Assembly (NCBI GenBank): GCA_944739405.2
Contig: OX123182.2
Coordinates: 68,947,183 to 69,011,182, forward strand
From: Euclidia mi
Lineage: Eukaryota; Arthropoda; Insecta; Lepidoptera; Erebidae
Length of the DNA stretch: 64,000 nt
Direction: 5' to 3'
The position numbers and the translations under genes are program-made. The notes under the pieces are model-generated. The model saw nothing but the letters and a program-made list of their open reading frames with translations, was not told the DNA's origin and did not search any database. Positions 42,311 through 55,014 of the stretch are shown in pieces (position 1 is the first letter of the stretch; each line of letters starts with the position of its first letter).

Positions 42311-43784
42311 AGGGCTACGTTTATTGACATTGGATAATGACATTTATCCTTTATCCACAACACTGAATGATAATATAAATAGGCAGGCTTTAACGGAACA
42401 TATCATGTATAAAATTTAAAAAAAACGAAACAACAACTTCGTCTCACCCCAGTCTAGGCAGAGCCTTTACTACGGTATTTATATATATTATATGTATATT
42501 TACCAGTTAAACGTATTTATATAATTATTTATAATAAAATTATGAATAAATTACATCCACATATAACAAATAATCGTGTTCATTATTATATATTCTGTAG
42601 ATATAAAATTGCTTTCACATTATTTATGTCTAACTAGTTTTCCCGTTTTCTCGTAATTCAATATTGTCTATCCTCGGTGGTCTGAACGACGTCGTAATTG
42701 CTACAGACCGCTCCAGTTTTAGTTTCTGTATATTTTATTAATTCCAGTGAGCAAAAAAAGAATTCACTAATAACTATTTACAATTAAAATTTTCTTATTC
42801 CAAGGGTATCGTATAAAGAAAATGTCCTAATGAGAAGCTTACTGGCTATATTGCATTAAGCTTAGCAAGTATAAAGAGCGCTTTTATAATACTTCAGGTG
42901 AATACGAGCTAAGCTGTTACATTGGTGATGATGTGTATTTTATTCCACTTTAATACATAGTATAAAATCAACCTCTCTAAGACCCGTTTTCATAAATCTT
43001 GCTAAATTGAAATGGATGCTAAAACTTGTAGATTTCGCTGTAGTATGAACCTGTGGTTTCGCTTTTTGAAGCAATGTTGGTTTAGTTCGGCCTTACATTT
43101 GGGCACGACTTATTGAGTACCTACATTACTGGATTTAAGTGCTTTTGGTACCGTACAAAGTTTAAGGCTTTTAATCGCGGAATCATACACACATCTTTTT
43201 TAAAAGTAATTGGTGTCTACGTGATACGGCAAATGAAGTCCTGGAAATTTAAAAATAAAATTCGTATTAACTAAGTCAAACGCCTAACTTGATTAAACAC
43301 CTTCCCCTGTCGCCCCCTATATTATTTATACCTCTCTTTGATGCCTTGCTTGAAAGCAACGTTGATAGCTCTCCGAAGGTAGAGGCACTGCGGTGACATT
43401 CGCCTCGCCTTATGTACAAAAGAAGAAGATGGATAGGATATAAAAATAGTTTCAGAGTGAGCTAAAAGTTGGATGCGGCAACGTTGTTCTCTAAATGTTT
43501 GCGCATTGGACGAGGAAGCGGTCGACTGCGCGATGTTGTAGTATATGATTCAGCTGTTATCTGCGATTTTGGGTTGCATATGCTTATTCTTCAGGATGCT
43601 AATATAGTGGCAATTCATCAGACGCATATTTATTCATACATTTTATTCACACTGCGCTTAGGAGAGCACGTTTCTGCAAGCTGTCGGTGCCGATTCTTGT
43701 TTCAGAACAAGAATAGGTGAGTCATGTCATTGGGCGGTCTGAAAATTCTAACATTGGTTTTGGCCACATACTCAAATAAATAAA
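42311..43784. other. no recognised genes
   Basis: A frame at 43469-43720 ends just after a good donor-like AATAG|GTGAGT (about 43716), but its amino-acid content is unconvincing. Confidence 0.35.
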
Positions 43785-44115
43785 ACTCGGTCGGACTCGC
43801 GCACGAAGGGTTCCGTACCTCTATAAAAGAAAATCACGTTTGTTGTATGTATACTTATTTTTTTTATTCTGTGTTAGTTATTAAATAAATATATAAATCC
43901 ATGAAAGTTAATTCTTGCTTTTCGGGTTCTGTAAATATTCAATTTATTTAAAATGACGTTTGTTGTATGGGATTTTAATATTTACTTTATTTTTACGGAA
44001 GTACATAATTTGTGTAAATTTTAGCTTTCTAGCTATCACGGTTCATGAGATACAGCCTGGTGAAAGACAGATAGCGGAGGTTCTGTTTTTACCTTTTAGG
44101 TACGGCACCCTAAAA
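43785..44115 (+). repeat. dispersed lepidopteran repeat (CACGAAGGGTTCCGTAC family)
   Basis: Begins GACTCGCGCACGAAGGGTTC and ends AGGTACGGCACCCTAAAAAG. Internal CTAGCTATCACGGTTCATGA and TGAGATACAGCCTGGTGAAA are strings I know from a very common insect repeat. TTTGTTGTATG occurs twice (about 43840 and 43960), suggesting an internal duplication or insertion. Class not resolved. Confidence 0.65.
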
Positions 44116-46869
44116 AGAAAACAAATTGTACACTATCAAGCCAGTATAAGAATATTCTCAGCCAGTTTGAAAATTATGTCTCAGATATCAAGAAATCTAT
44201 AAATTAATATTGCCTTCAGTCGCGACTTTGACAACAACACTCTTGTTGGCAGCTCTCTCGATCGGGATCATACTCAAATATTCAGTTTGTATTTTCAGTA
44301 AATAGACTCATTCAATTTCAAAACTAGACCACAACACAACACTCGCTACTTGAGCCACTCTTTTTCATGACGACACCAAACAGTTATTTTGGAAAATTGG
44401 CGTAAAATAGGTATTAGCTGCTCTTGATTTCAAACTTGAGAAGTAAAGGAAGATTCCTTCTTTTCATTCCTGTGTTTAACAAAGGAGTCGTATCGCTAGC
44501 TTCCAAACTATCCAAATTCTAGAAACATTTTTGCTTACTTTATAACCACTAAGTGGTAGTCAGATGCAATATTTCTCATTTTGTGTTGCGTTCATACATA
44601 CAATGAGAAATATTGCATACACATCTGATCACTCAGTTGCAAAATAAGCTCTATGTAGTTATGGTCGATATCTACGTGGTTTCAGTGGCCGCAATGAATG
44701 TACCTTTTTTATTTCTGTTGCTTTTATATTTTTTATGACTGTGTAGCCATATATTACTCATCGTTTTTGTTAACAACATTATTTTTCGAATGCATTTACT
44801 CAATATGATAAACTGCTTATTGCTCTTTGGCCTTATATTTAATATTTATATGAGTATGTTTCGATTGCAAAAATACCCTTTTTCACATTCAGTACTGAGA
44901 AGTAACAAAAATGAAAAGATTTCGCTGTAACAGAGGTTATATTTTACTTCGACCAATAAATGCTGTTCTAAGTAAGCTCTAATTAAAACTACATTAAATT
45001 ACTGATAAGCAGCATGATTCTCATTGCACGTTATCGCTATACTTTTGTATTCAATCTATGGGTACAAATATGCACAAATATATACAGCGGTTCTGTTAAT
45101 TTATTTTTGCCCAGCAATAAATGTTAGATCATTTAAAAACTTCTTCATATTGATTGCCGCAGCGCTCTTCAAACGTGTTTTTTTCATCTCCAGAACCACA
45201 TTTCTGTGTATTCAACCAGCGTGCCGGAACACCAAGCGCTTCTATCGATTCTCTTATTTAAGCTTTATGGATTGTTTTATGGCAAGTGCTCGATATCGAC
45301 GCTATGTATCTTGTAGCAGTTGTAGGATTTTGATGATTTTGTAAACTATTTGAATGATTACGTTTAGCTCCTGTGTTTATCGCTATGTCTGTTTTTTCTC
45401 CTCGTGTAGCATTCTCAAGTAGTGGTAAATAAATGTATAAATATAACTCTAAAAGTCTTTCTTGCCTTTCGTTAACATCTAAATATAATTAATCAAACAA
45501 CTTTTGTGACAACGATCGCTACCTATAATGTAAAATGACACAGAATCTTCTTAAAGTTACAATATTTTTGGTCGGCTATTTCTTATTTATTTAACTTACT
45601 AAACAGTGAACAACACGCCAGTACCCGTCAGCCTGAGTTACAAGCAAATGACAGACGGGCTTCACATTTCATAACAAAGAGCAAAAATATTGTTTCTGTT
45701 TATCTGGCAGTTGGTTAAAGATTTTCTCAAAGTGTTTTGTGTTGTCTTACGTTGGGAGACTCTTACCGAAAAACGAATCGGAGCTAGTCGCACTTAAGGT
45801 ATTATAGTAAAGGGCAATTTAATATGTTACTGTATTCTAATAGGTTATTTAGCTCGTGTGCTCTCATGTGTGCATGCATGTCCATATTGCACTCGGCTAT
45901 TTAAGAGGTAAATAGGATACGTCAGCTGCATTATAAGCTACATGAGTGAGCACAAATGTTAAACTGGGAAACTGTGTAAGATATTCTGTGCATAGTAAAT
46001 CCGTCGATCGATGGTTTAAGGGTACCTAAGAAAAGCCGTGTAGAATTTTGTAGATAGTATGGATAGCTCAGGTTATGTAGACGATTAGGTACATATTTCA
46101 GTGTCTGAGAGATTCATCTCTATACCAATGTAATTCAAAGTAATTTATTAAAGTGCAGTGCAACATTTATGAACGTCAAGAATTATCTAAAGTATTTGTG
46201 GGATCGGAACATACACCTTTATCTCTTAACTATAGTCTTGAGCATGTTACATGGATATAACGCATCCAAAACTACAGTAAAAGGACAAATGACTTGTTGA
46301 AATTTTGAAGTTTATTTGAATTGTCGAGCTTTTTTATTTTCTTTTAGACAATTAGCTTAGGTACGCTCAGTAAGATGCGAGTATTTCGCTAGCTATTACT
46401 AAGAACGTGCAGGATGCCAAGGAAGAAAGGTGGGTTGAATGATCCAACCATTAATTTTCTACTGATTATTTATCTTTTATTTTACATAGGTACCGAAGAT
46501 TTTTAATTTTGCGAGGGTGCTAGCTGCCTATAAGCATTTCTTGTTTAAAGCTTATATGTAATTTTTGTGACTGCTCGTTTCATTTTGGACAGGGTAATGT
46601 TTTTATTTCGCGATATCTATGAAGGAAACAGATGCATAAATCCAAAAGCATATGCGAAATCTTACTTTCAATTTTAGATATTTATTTATTTCAAATACAG
46701 TATACTGAATTTCATCATTAAATTTGTGGACTGTTATCAAGAATAGGAGTAGTTACAATGGTTCCTATTTTTGATTTGTGTTTCGAAGTTAAGCACGTAG
46801 CACCCTTGCTTTGCGAACGTGGCAGTAAATGTAAATGTAGAATCTTTAAGTAATTATTTTATAAATTTA
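44116..46869. other. no recognised genes
   Basis: AT-rich, holding only the 17-bp hairpin at 44564-44618. The frame at 45024-45344 has no supporting features. Confidence 0.4.
44564..44618. repeat. perfect 17-bp hairpin
   Basis: ATGCAATATTTCTCATT at 44564-44580 is the exact reverse complement of 44602-44618, with a 21-base loop. Flanking CAGATG/CATCTG extend the symmetry with a 3-base offset. Could be a tiny fold-back MITE. Confidence 0.8.
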
Positions 46870-46945
46870 TTATTTTGACGTTCATATGCGTCACATTGTG
46901 ACCCAAATGAATAAAGGATTTTGAGTTTGAATTTGAATTTGAATA
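46870..46945 (+). mobile_element. LINE 3' tail with (TTTGAA)n
   Basis: ACATTGTGACCCAAATGAAT, AAAGGATTTTGAG and TTTGAATTTGAATTTGAATA form a familiar lepidopteran LINE 3' terminus. Upstream coding is absent. Confidence 0.6.
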
Positions 46946-47029
46946 TTAAATTGCCAAAAATAGCGTCATAAAAACAGTCGATATAAGGAGTCAGTGCTCT
47001 TAAATATGCGGATATCGACTTAATCGATG

Positions 47030-47215
47030 TCGTATCGCTACCCCTTTGGATTAAGGAGAATTCCCGGTAGTCGCACTGAGGAAAAGTTAAAGCTTAGCAT
47101 ATTGTTTTGTCAAATCTTGTTAGACCCGAACATTGATTTTGGAGCCAAAAAGTGAAAGTCTTGGATGTAACTGGGATAACGCTGGGACGTTCATAATAGT
47201 GGTGACCTATAAGTA
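47030..47215 (+). mobile_element. SINE S2 3' fragment
   Basis: ATCGCTACCCCTTTGG, GAAAGTCTTGGATGTAACTG and GGGATAACGCTGG follow the order of the 3' half of S2 at 25190-25340. Confidence 0.55.
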
Positions 47216-47754
47216 CAATTTTATTTATTTGTCTCTTTCTTATGACCAGGTCAGAGCCCTATAATCTAATATTACTCTTACATTTTTTCCAAAATTATAT
47301 CGCAGTGTGCGTTTAAGCCTTTCAATTAGAAACCAATTTATGATAAAAATATAATCTGGCAATAAAGCCCGAGTAGTAGTGACGGGCGAAACAATGGCCA
47401 GTTATTCTTTTTAATTGCTATCATATTAAGTTTAGTTTCATAGCCAATAGATGGGCTATTAAGTAAAAATAAAATACAGTTTTGTTTTAACTAAATAACT
47501 GTGGTTAGATATACTAAAAACAGCAGAAACATTTTCATTCAGATATTTAACCAATACACTCGGAAGCGTTTGCTTACTGTTTTGGAAAATCGGTCACGAA
47601 GCTTTCCAAATGCTTATTGTGGGTCCACCCACTTTGTTTTTCTTTTAAAAGAGTGCATATAGTTAAATAGAAGCTTCTTGAGACCACGTGCACCTTTTTG
47701 TAAGATAAACGTAGTAGGTATTATAGTACTCTATAGGTTTATAAACAAGTCCAG

Positions 47755-47945
47755 ACCTGATAGATGTTCATCGTCTTGATCATCAGGCCTCTCCAATAGC
47801 AAACCACTGAGCTCGATTTTCGGCTTTTCGAGTCCAGCCGCTGCTGGCTACTTTGCGTATATCTTCACTTCACCTAGCTGGACCATCTACGCTACGTTTG
47901 CCAAAACGCGGTCTCCACTCTAGAATACGCTTACTTTAACGGTAA
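47755..47945 (-). pseudogene. LINE ORF2 C-terminal remnant
   Basis: Minus-strand reading gives W.PRFGKRSVDGP, EDIRKVASSGWTRKAENRAQW and GEAYD, the extreme C terminus of RTE/R1-like LINE ORF2 proteins, with stops in frame. Only ~60 codons remain. Confidence 0.6.
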
Positions 47946-47994
47946 CAGCGACACAACAAGAACATCATCCTCTCACCCTCTTAGCGTTACCCTA

Positions 47995-48360
47995 TTTTCA
48001 ATCTGGGGTCCGCTTACTAGTCTAACCGGATTTGGCTGAATATTAGCTTTTCCACAGAGTTACTGCCGGTGTGACCTCCGCAACCCGAAGGGATAGCGAT
48101 CTTCCATGGTCTTATGGATAGACTAGTGTCAGTTTATTTAGAAGGTACTGACGCCTTCTAACGATTGTCAAAGATCTTCATGACAACCGGCACCAATGGG
48201 CTTAAAGTGCTCTCCGAGGCACATGACAAGCGATAATTAACAATTCAATACGCACATAACTCCGAAAACTCATTGGTGCGCGCTGTGGATTTGATCCCGA
48301 TACCCTTTGCATGGCAGTTTGTTGGCATACCCGCTCGGTTATCGCTGCCTCAACAAGATA
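47995..48360 (-). mobile_element. tRNA-derived SINE, family S2, copy d
   Basis: Reverse complement of S2: GCAGCGATAACCGAGCGGG head, B-box-like GGGATCAAATCC, GTTAATTATCGCTTGTC, GAAGATCTTTGACAATCG, then the CCATGGAAGATCGC region. Confidence 0.75.
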
Positions 48361-49935
48361 CGACAAAATACGACAAAATAAGAACATAAAGTAAATAAAT
48401 CTAGTGATTTTTAAAAAGTTTTACCATTTAATTTTTTTACCAATGCAAGGACTTTTTAGTTGATGGGAAGCCAAGGACCTAGCTCCCTACATAATAATTA
48501 TATGATTATATGATGATACAGAAATGTTATACATTTACGAGTTTTTTATACTTACCACGGTTTACCTCACGTTTGGCTATAATTTTAATAGCGGTCCTCG
48601 TTTTATTCCTTGTTCAATTATTGAAAACCTTTACATCTTTATTGCCGAGGAAAGATGCTAGATGAAGAAAGATGTGAGCCACCTTGTCCAGAAACACATT
48701 GGTAGGTGGACGAACTGCGACCTTCGCAGTCCAGGACCACGGCATCATACGTGTCGTTTCCTGCCAATAATTCCAAATTTTAGCTTCAGACATTATTTAG
48801 AGATTTCATGCTCAATAAGTAAGGGAAAGATTTGGAAATCTTTCGCCTAGATATAAGTAGATAAAAAATCTGTCTCAATTTGACCTTCAAGCAACGTAGT
48901 GTTGACACATTTTCTTCACTCTAAGTGCCACTTAGCCACGCTTCCTTTGATCAATTGGCACCGTAGGTATATTTAAGCTAAGCCGCCGTCAACGTAAATC
49001 TCGGCGATGGGATCAAGTCATTATAAAATCCCACCCCGAGCGCTTAATCTATCAGGAATTAGATTGCGTATCCACCGGAGTTGTGTGGTAAATAAGAGGT
49101 GCGTGAGGAAAAAAGCCTAAGTAATGGATCATGTTTTCGCATTAGTGAACAATTTGACAAGACATACTAATCCAGTACAGATAGATTTAAAGGAAGCCTA
49201 TTTAGACGTATAACAGGTCAGTTTATTGCGAAACTGTATTTATCAGCTTTACTTGTTATATAATATTATGTTCTACATACATAGTACTATGATGTGATCT
49301 TCCAAAATCCCATACTGAGCCCGCAACAAAGACACTATAGGCCTACTTGAAACTTTGATCCCCTTGTTTTTTGTCCAAACCTTTCGAGTACATTGTTTTT
49401 GTGTAATTCCGACGGAAGACTGAAAGGATACATCGTGATACGTGATAGCTTACTCACAAATAGGATTCACGCTGGTTTCTATTTGTACAATAATGTTTGA
49501 GGTATTTAATACATTTATTACAGTCCATTGTAATAATAACTAAATAGTAATAAAGTGTACAGAAAGTAGGTATTGGTGAGTTAAATTTTATTGCTAATTT
49601 TGTTCTCCTTCATTTATAAATTCATCCATTCAGATGTCATAAAAAACATTAACAAAAAGAATCGTTTGTATAATGTATTCTTTATGTACAAATAGATTAC
49701 AAAACAAGTATATAAAACACTACAATAACAGCGTTGCACTAGATATTGCCAAGCCGCAAAAAGAGAATGTGCAATAAAGTGTCTGATAACTACTCTGAGT
49801 TATTTAAAATTCTATAGCATAAAACATTAACAACTCACAAATTTTGTAGTATTTCTGTTTGGGAAAATCGTAAACCGTAGAGTTTTTTAATCACGAGGTT
49901 TATGCTCTTGGTGCATTTGTTAATTTATTTTCAAA
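48361..49935. other. no recognised genes
   Basis: Mixed AT-rich sequence. A less AT-rich patch at 48650-48790 (GTGAGCCACCTTGTCCAGAA) is unexplained. Confidence 0.4.
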
Positions 49936-50252
49936 ATAATATAAAATGAAAATTTATCGCGAAAGTGTATGTTTTGGTTTCTCACTTAGTTCTCTTTTCT
50001 CTTTATCGTTCCCACCCATCAACAGAAATGAAATGTAGCTCAATTATAGAAAGTTGTGCACATATTATATCGATTGTATGGTACATGGGAATAGGTCGTC
50101 ATACAGATTTTAATCTGCCAGCGCAGCTGTTAAAAAGTGTTATAATAGACCAGTAATATTAACACTCACTATTGTTATTTGCTTACTATGATAATATAAA
50201 ATGAAAATTTATCGCGAAAGTGTATGTTTTGGTTTCTCACTTAGTTCTCTTT
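49936..50252 (+). repeat. exact 62-bp direct repeat around a 193-bp spacer
   Basis: Positions 49936-49997 and 50191-50252 are identical as read (start ATAATATAAAATGAAAATTT, end CACTTAGTTCTCTTT). The spacer has no terminal repeats. A recent tandem duplication of ~255 bp is the simplest cause. Confidence 0.85.
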
Positions 50253-50309
50253 ACGTTACATACATTAAATTTGTTTGATTTTTATACGAATTTGCTAAAT
50301 ATGACTTAG

Positions 50310-50745
50310 AAGTGAGTGATCAGAAGTGTATCGGGTATCAGGCTCGAATCTACGGCGCGCACCACTAACGTTTTGCAGTTATGTGCGTGTTGAATTGTTA
50401 ATTTTCGCCTCGGAGTGTACGTTAAGCCTGCCCCGTGCCTCGGAGAGGAAGTTAAGCCGTCGATTCCGGCAGTCATGAAGATCTTTGACAGTCGACAGTT
50501 GTATAAGATGTCAGTACCTCTGAATTAATGGACACTAGTCTAAACCATGCAATATCGCTAGAGCCAAAGAGCTCAGCTAAAGCCTTGAGTTGCGGTGCTC
50601 AGACTGTCGCTCTGTAGATAAGCTATTAGGTCGGTACGAAAGTTCCCAGGGATTGTCTTGTTACTGTTTTTTGTTAATAATATCAGTGAAATCCGGTTAT
50701 TCTAGTAAGCGGACACCAGGTTGCAACTGGGACCAACAGTAGGAA
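50310..50745 (+). mobile_element. tRNA-derived SINE, family S2, copy e
   Basis: S2 body in order: B-box-like AGGCTCGAATCTACGG, GAATTGTTAATTTTCGCC, GAAGATCTTTGACAGTCG, CTAAACCATGCAATATCGCT and GTTGCAACTGGGACC. It is interrupted near 50640-50690 by sequence absent from other copies. Confidence 0.7.
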
Positions 50746-53136
50746 GATGATGAGTAACTTCATGATAAGCAAAACTCCATACATATTAGCGTGCATTTCA
50801 CTCCAAGGTAGATAAAAAACATAACAATGGCTTCCTATACATTACGTATGCATTGGACGCTATTGTAGTATTTTTGTCTCACACAGAATAAAAAAGATGT
50901 ACTCGTTTTTGAAGGTACCTGTATAAAATAAGAATTAAAATCTACTAAAATTGTAAATATGTTATAATCTTATTCTTATTAGAATACATATACAAATTCT
51001 GGTACACTCAAATAAAGGACAATACATACTGTATTCATTTCTCGACAACAATGCAACTTAACATAAGAATACTGAAAAAACCACTAATGGCCATAACAGT
51101 GCATACCGTTTCAATTATTTTTAGCGTATCCTAGTTTTTGTTCATTTTGATTTTATTCGCTTATCTGTTAGTATATAATATTAGGTTCAGTAGTATTAGA
51201 GCATATGAAATTTTTAACCTTGTTATAAACATTAAAATCAAAACAGAGGTTTCAAATCGTAGGGTATCTTTTATAAACTAATCAATAAATTTATGCTGGC
51301 ACGATAAACTACGAAATTTGTGCTAGCATAGCAGTGCATAATGACGATAGTGCAATGTATGGGGTTCGAACCCTTCGGTCGTAAACCTTTTGTTTACTGC
51401 TTATTAACAAGTTTTTCTTCTGATAACTACTTACAAGTTAATAATACGATATCACTGTGTTTCAATTAGATTCTGATGTTAGTGCTGTTTTCGCCAGCGA
51501 GCTCTATCTTGTTTCCAGAATGCCAGTAACTATCGTTAACAATTTTATTTAAATAATCTATAGACGGACATTTATATATTAAGCAATGTTTTTGGCCTAG
51601 CTTCTTGAATCTTCTCCATTATCTTCGTTCGTCGCCTTGGTTAAGTTAAGGTGGGCAGTTGGACTGATTTTATGAGTATTTTTACTGTAGTGTTAAGAAC
51701 ACCTAATAACTTATTCGTATATCTTCTTCGTATGTGTGAAGAATTTGAAACGTTGAAACGTCTTCGATTTTCATCGACTAAAGAAAAAAGATATTAGTAC
51801 AAATATCGTTATAATATATATTTTTAAAATAATTATGAATTTCAGTTTAACATTATTAACAGGACGTACTTAATTGGGTTGTCATATCACGTACCATTCA
51901 TAAAACTATAACAAGTTTTATACTTCGCTAGTTTATGTGCGATCATTTAAATGATTTATGCCTGTCACTTACTTTTGTGGACATTTGTACACTGCAGTGT
52001 TACACAGTTTACAGTTAAATTACCCACATGTCTGTCAATCGTTGAAACAAACGTGTGCTCCAAATGTATTCAGCACACGTTTGTTTCAACGATTCAGTTA
52101 CAATAAATATACTTTGTGTTTTACAACTAAATGTGAAATGAGAATGTGGGCGAGACACGTCCTAGATAAAAGTCTTGTGTGAGTCTACATGTGGAAGTTT
52201 GGCCGATGTCATCGCAAGTACTATTTTTACACTTGTTCATTTATAAGCTGTGATATGAAAGGATTAAGGGACGTAAGCATGTGTCGACGTATCGGTGAAC
52301 CCTCTCGATGTGAGACGGATATAGCCTCCGATATGGGCCATCGCGTGTATAGCCTAGCATCGCCCAGAATACCACGCCCTATACTTTCAAGCCATGCATA
52401 CAACGATACAACATTTACTTATTTTTGCTTATAAAATAACAAGCGCTATGACCTTTACATCTCACGCAGTACGATTATCTCGTAATGAATTTAAAATATC
52501 AATGGAGCGAGTAATGATGTGGTGCTGCGTTATATCTATTGTAGTATTATTTTTAAATAATATTTCAATTTGTACAAAGCAATTAACGTTAGTGAGCAAT
52601 CTTTTAAGCGCAATGTTTGCCAATATCTCTCTTTAATTTGCCCTTTAACCGCGAAAACCTTTTTATTAAACCTTCCAGTTTGGGTCTGGTAGAAAAACTT
52701 ATCTTATTCATTACACACTAATAAGTTTTGAATTATGTTGTCTCGTGTGACACATAATAGAAATGTATTGACGTGAAAATGTGGCACAGGCTTTTTAAAC
52801 TAAATTGATAACGGTCGTGTTTGAACCCGTACGGGCACACCAGTTTGTTTTACAATACTTTTTTACGTTTTTTAGCGCTTCAGAGAATGTAAAGCTTGGT
52901 ATGAAAATTAGCGTAGTTGTTTGTGTCTGCAAAAGATGTGTGTGAAGATAAAATGATAGAATATCAAGAGGCACTAAAGTGTAAATCCTAATTGAAAGTC
53001 CTAAGACGTTGTTTATCGTTTATTCGGCAACTATGCCCCTTGCTTAGTATTATTTTACATGCTCATCACACATACATACATAGTTATAGCTTTGACACAA
53101 TACGTACAATGTACACAGAACAAGTAAACAAAATAT
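50746..53136. other. no recognised genes
   Basis: AT-rich, with a B-box-like GGGGTTCGAACCC at about 51360 (probable SINE relic) and the 22-bp hairpin at 52038-52093. Frames at 51958-52636 are short and have no recognisable domains. Confidence 0.4.
52038..52093. repeat. perfect 22-bp hairpin
   Basis: Arms 52038-52059 and 52072-52093 are exact reverse complements (outer end ATCGTTGAAACAAACG) around a 12-base loop. Confidence 0.9.
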
Positions 53137-53139
53137 TAA

Positions 53140-54166
53140 CGGCTTGGCCACGGGGACCGGCGACGCGACCTGCGACACGACCGGCGACGCGACAAGTCGC
53201 GCGACGCGTAAAACATGCCACGGGCACACGCGCTCGCCGCCGCGACCAGTGTAGACCAGGAGCGAGACGACATTAGCTGAGATCAAATTTAGCTCGACAT
53301 TGTACGGACCTTGGTGGCAATATCACATTTGTTTCAACCCTTCAATCGAACCCGAGACCTCATGATCCGCTTACACTACCGCAAGATCACAGAGGCAGAC
53401 TTGATATTGTGTACCTAACCACGGTATTGAAATCTATAGGTACTGTATTTTATCTTTATACAAACTGTCGGAACTCGGAACGCGATTTATACCTACGAGC
53501 GTCACGACCTCTCGCTCTCGGTACCCACCTAACCTACTGCATACCAAACTCAAGGCGCTTCGGTATACATTCTGTAGGTACCTACTGAATGCGTACTGAG
53601 CCGACGCTTGTAGGTATTGTACTTAATTCGAGTTTTGAGTTAAAATACGGAAAAGCTTATGTAGGTGTGATCTAACTAACTAGGTATGCACTTCTAAAAA
53701 CTTAATTAGGTATTTTGAAATCACAGACAGACACTTCAACATTATTTATACTGTATACATTTATGTAGATATAGATAACATCCAGACGTTCCAAATAGCT
53801 AGCCTAACTAAAAATTCTAAGAATAATATCATGCTCGCGGAGAAATAAACTAAAAATTTTATACTGACTCAGCTCCGGCGCTAGTCGCCGCGACTACCGC
53901 TCGACGCCGTAGCGTGCGCCGTACTAATTCATACATTTGTTTTTTACTAGCACTAATTCATACATTTGTTTTTTTGCGGTACAGCGGCGCGTTTTGGTCG
54001 CGCGACGTGCCGCTGTACCGCTCGGTGCTATTCGCCGGTCGCGTCGCCGGTCGCCGCTGCGCGTGGCATGCTTAGAACATTTGTATACATTTGATTCAGT
54101 CGCAAGTCGCGTCGCCGGTCGCGTCGCGCGAATTTTCGCTGGAGCGAATTGTCCGTGGCCAGGCCG
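53140..54166. mobile_element. Harbinger-like non-autonomous element H1
   Basis: Terminal inverted repeats CGGCTTGGCCACGG (left) and, as reverse complement, CGGCCTGGCCACGG (right) are flanked by TAA on both sides (53137-53139, 54167-54169), the TWA duplication of PIF/Harbinger elements. Subterminal zones are packed with GCGACGCGACCGGCGACGCG-type repeats; the centre is AT-rich and non-coding. A 13-bp hairpin GCGGTACAGCGGC (53976-53988, 54009-54021) and a duplicated ACTAATTCATACATTTG lie in the right half. A SINE-like relic with GGTTCGA (minus) sits near 53345-53400. Confidence 0.75.
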
Positions 54167-54169
54167 TAA

Positions 54170-54474
54170 GAGCGGTTTCAGATTAGCGTTTTATACGCGC
54201 GTATAAGCTCGTTTTTGGAAGCGCATGTAGGCGCGTATAGGAGCGCCTTTTGGCACACGCGCAACTCGTACGAGCGTTGACGCGCTTCTAAGCTCGTATA
54301 ACCACGAGCCGTCAGAATCCATGTTGACACTGACAAGACGTCACTAGCGTTTCGAGCGAACACGCCCGTTTACGTGAGTCTGGTTTTTTGTAGCGCGTAA
54401 TGTAGCGCGCGTGTAAGCGCGTATGCTAAAACGACCGTATACGCGCAGAAAAATACGCTAATCTGAAACCGCCC
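54170..54474. mobile_element. Harbinger-like MITE H2
   Basis: 305 bp with inverted termini GAGCGGTTTCAGATTAGCGT and, at the right, reverse complement GGGCGGTTTCAGATTAGCGT, flanked by TAA at 54167-54169 and 54475-54477. The left TAA is also the right duplication of H1. Rich in TACGCGCG strings; non-coding. Confidence 0.8.
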
Positions 54475-54477
54475 TAA

Positions 54478-55014
54478 GAGCAATTGAAGAGATACTGCTG
54501 CACGTTTTATATACTACGTAAATACTACGCGCAACGGTCTCTGCTACGTGACTGCTACGCTACGTCAATTGCTACGACGCTACGCCGTTTACAGTATCTG
54601 GTCAAGCGACTGACATAATAAAATGTTCTCGTTTTGAGATGAAAGCGGTACTTGTAAATACTTTGAATAACTTGTTAAATCAAATAGGATTACGTGTTTA
54701 TTAAAACATAAACAAAGTTATTCCATGAAACTAATTTCCTACGTATGTACATAATTTTTACAAAGTAATTGCGATGTTAATATCTCTTATGAAGTGAGAC
54801 TAATGTTATATACCGGGGAATTGTGTTTTAGCTTATTTTTTATTTGTTACGAAATATTCATCTGCGTTGGGTGGTGTCATGGAAGGACTAATCCTTTCTT
54901 TACCTCTTTAATTTTATTACGCTTTTAGACCATTTTGATTGATCGCCATTTTAGTGTAGTAGGTTGTTTAACTATAAATCACCTCACCACAGCAAAATAA
55001 TTTTTAATATTTAT
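54478..55014. other. no recognised genes
   Basis: The first 120 bp repeat CTACG/GCTACG motifs (CTGCTACGCTACG), possibly the edge of another transposon; the rest is AT-rich. Confidence 0.4.

Noticed and set aside
43469..43720. 83-aa ORF ending at a consensus splice donor
   Set aside because: The donor match is good, but no acceptor, codon pattern or conserved domain supports an exon.
45024..45344. 106-aa ORF
   Set aside because: Cys/Phe/Ile-rich low-quality composition, no domain and no homologous copy in the window.
52958..53286. ORFs in the left end of H1
   Set aside because: They translate subterminal GCGACGCGACC repeats and have no other support.
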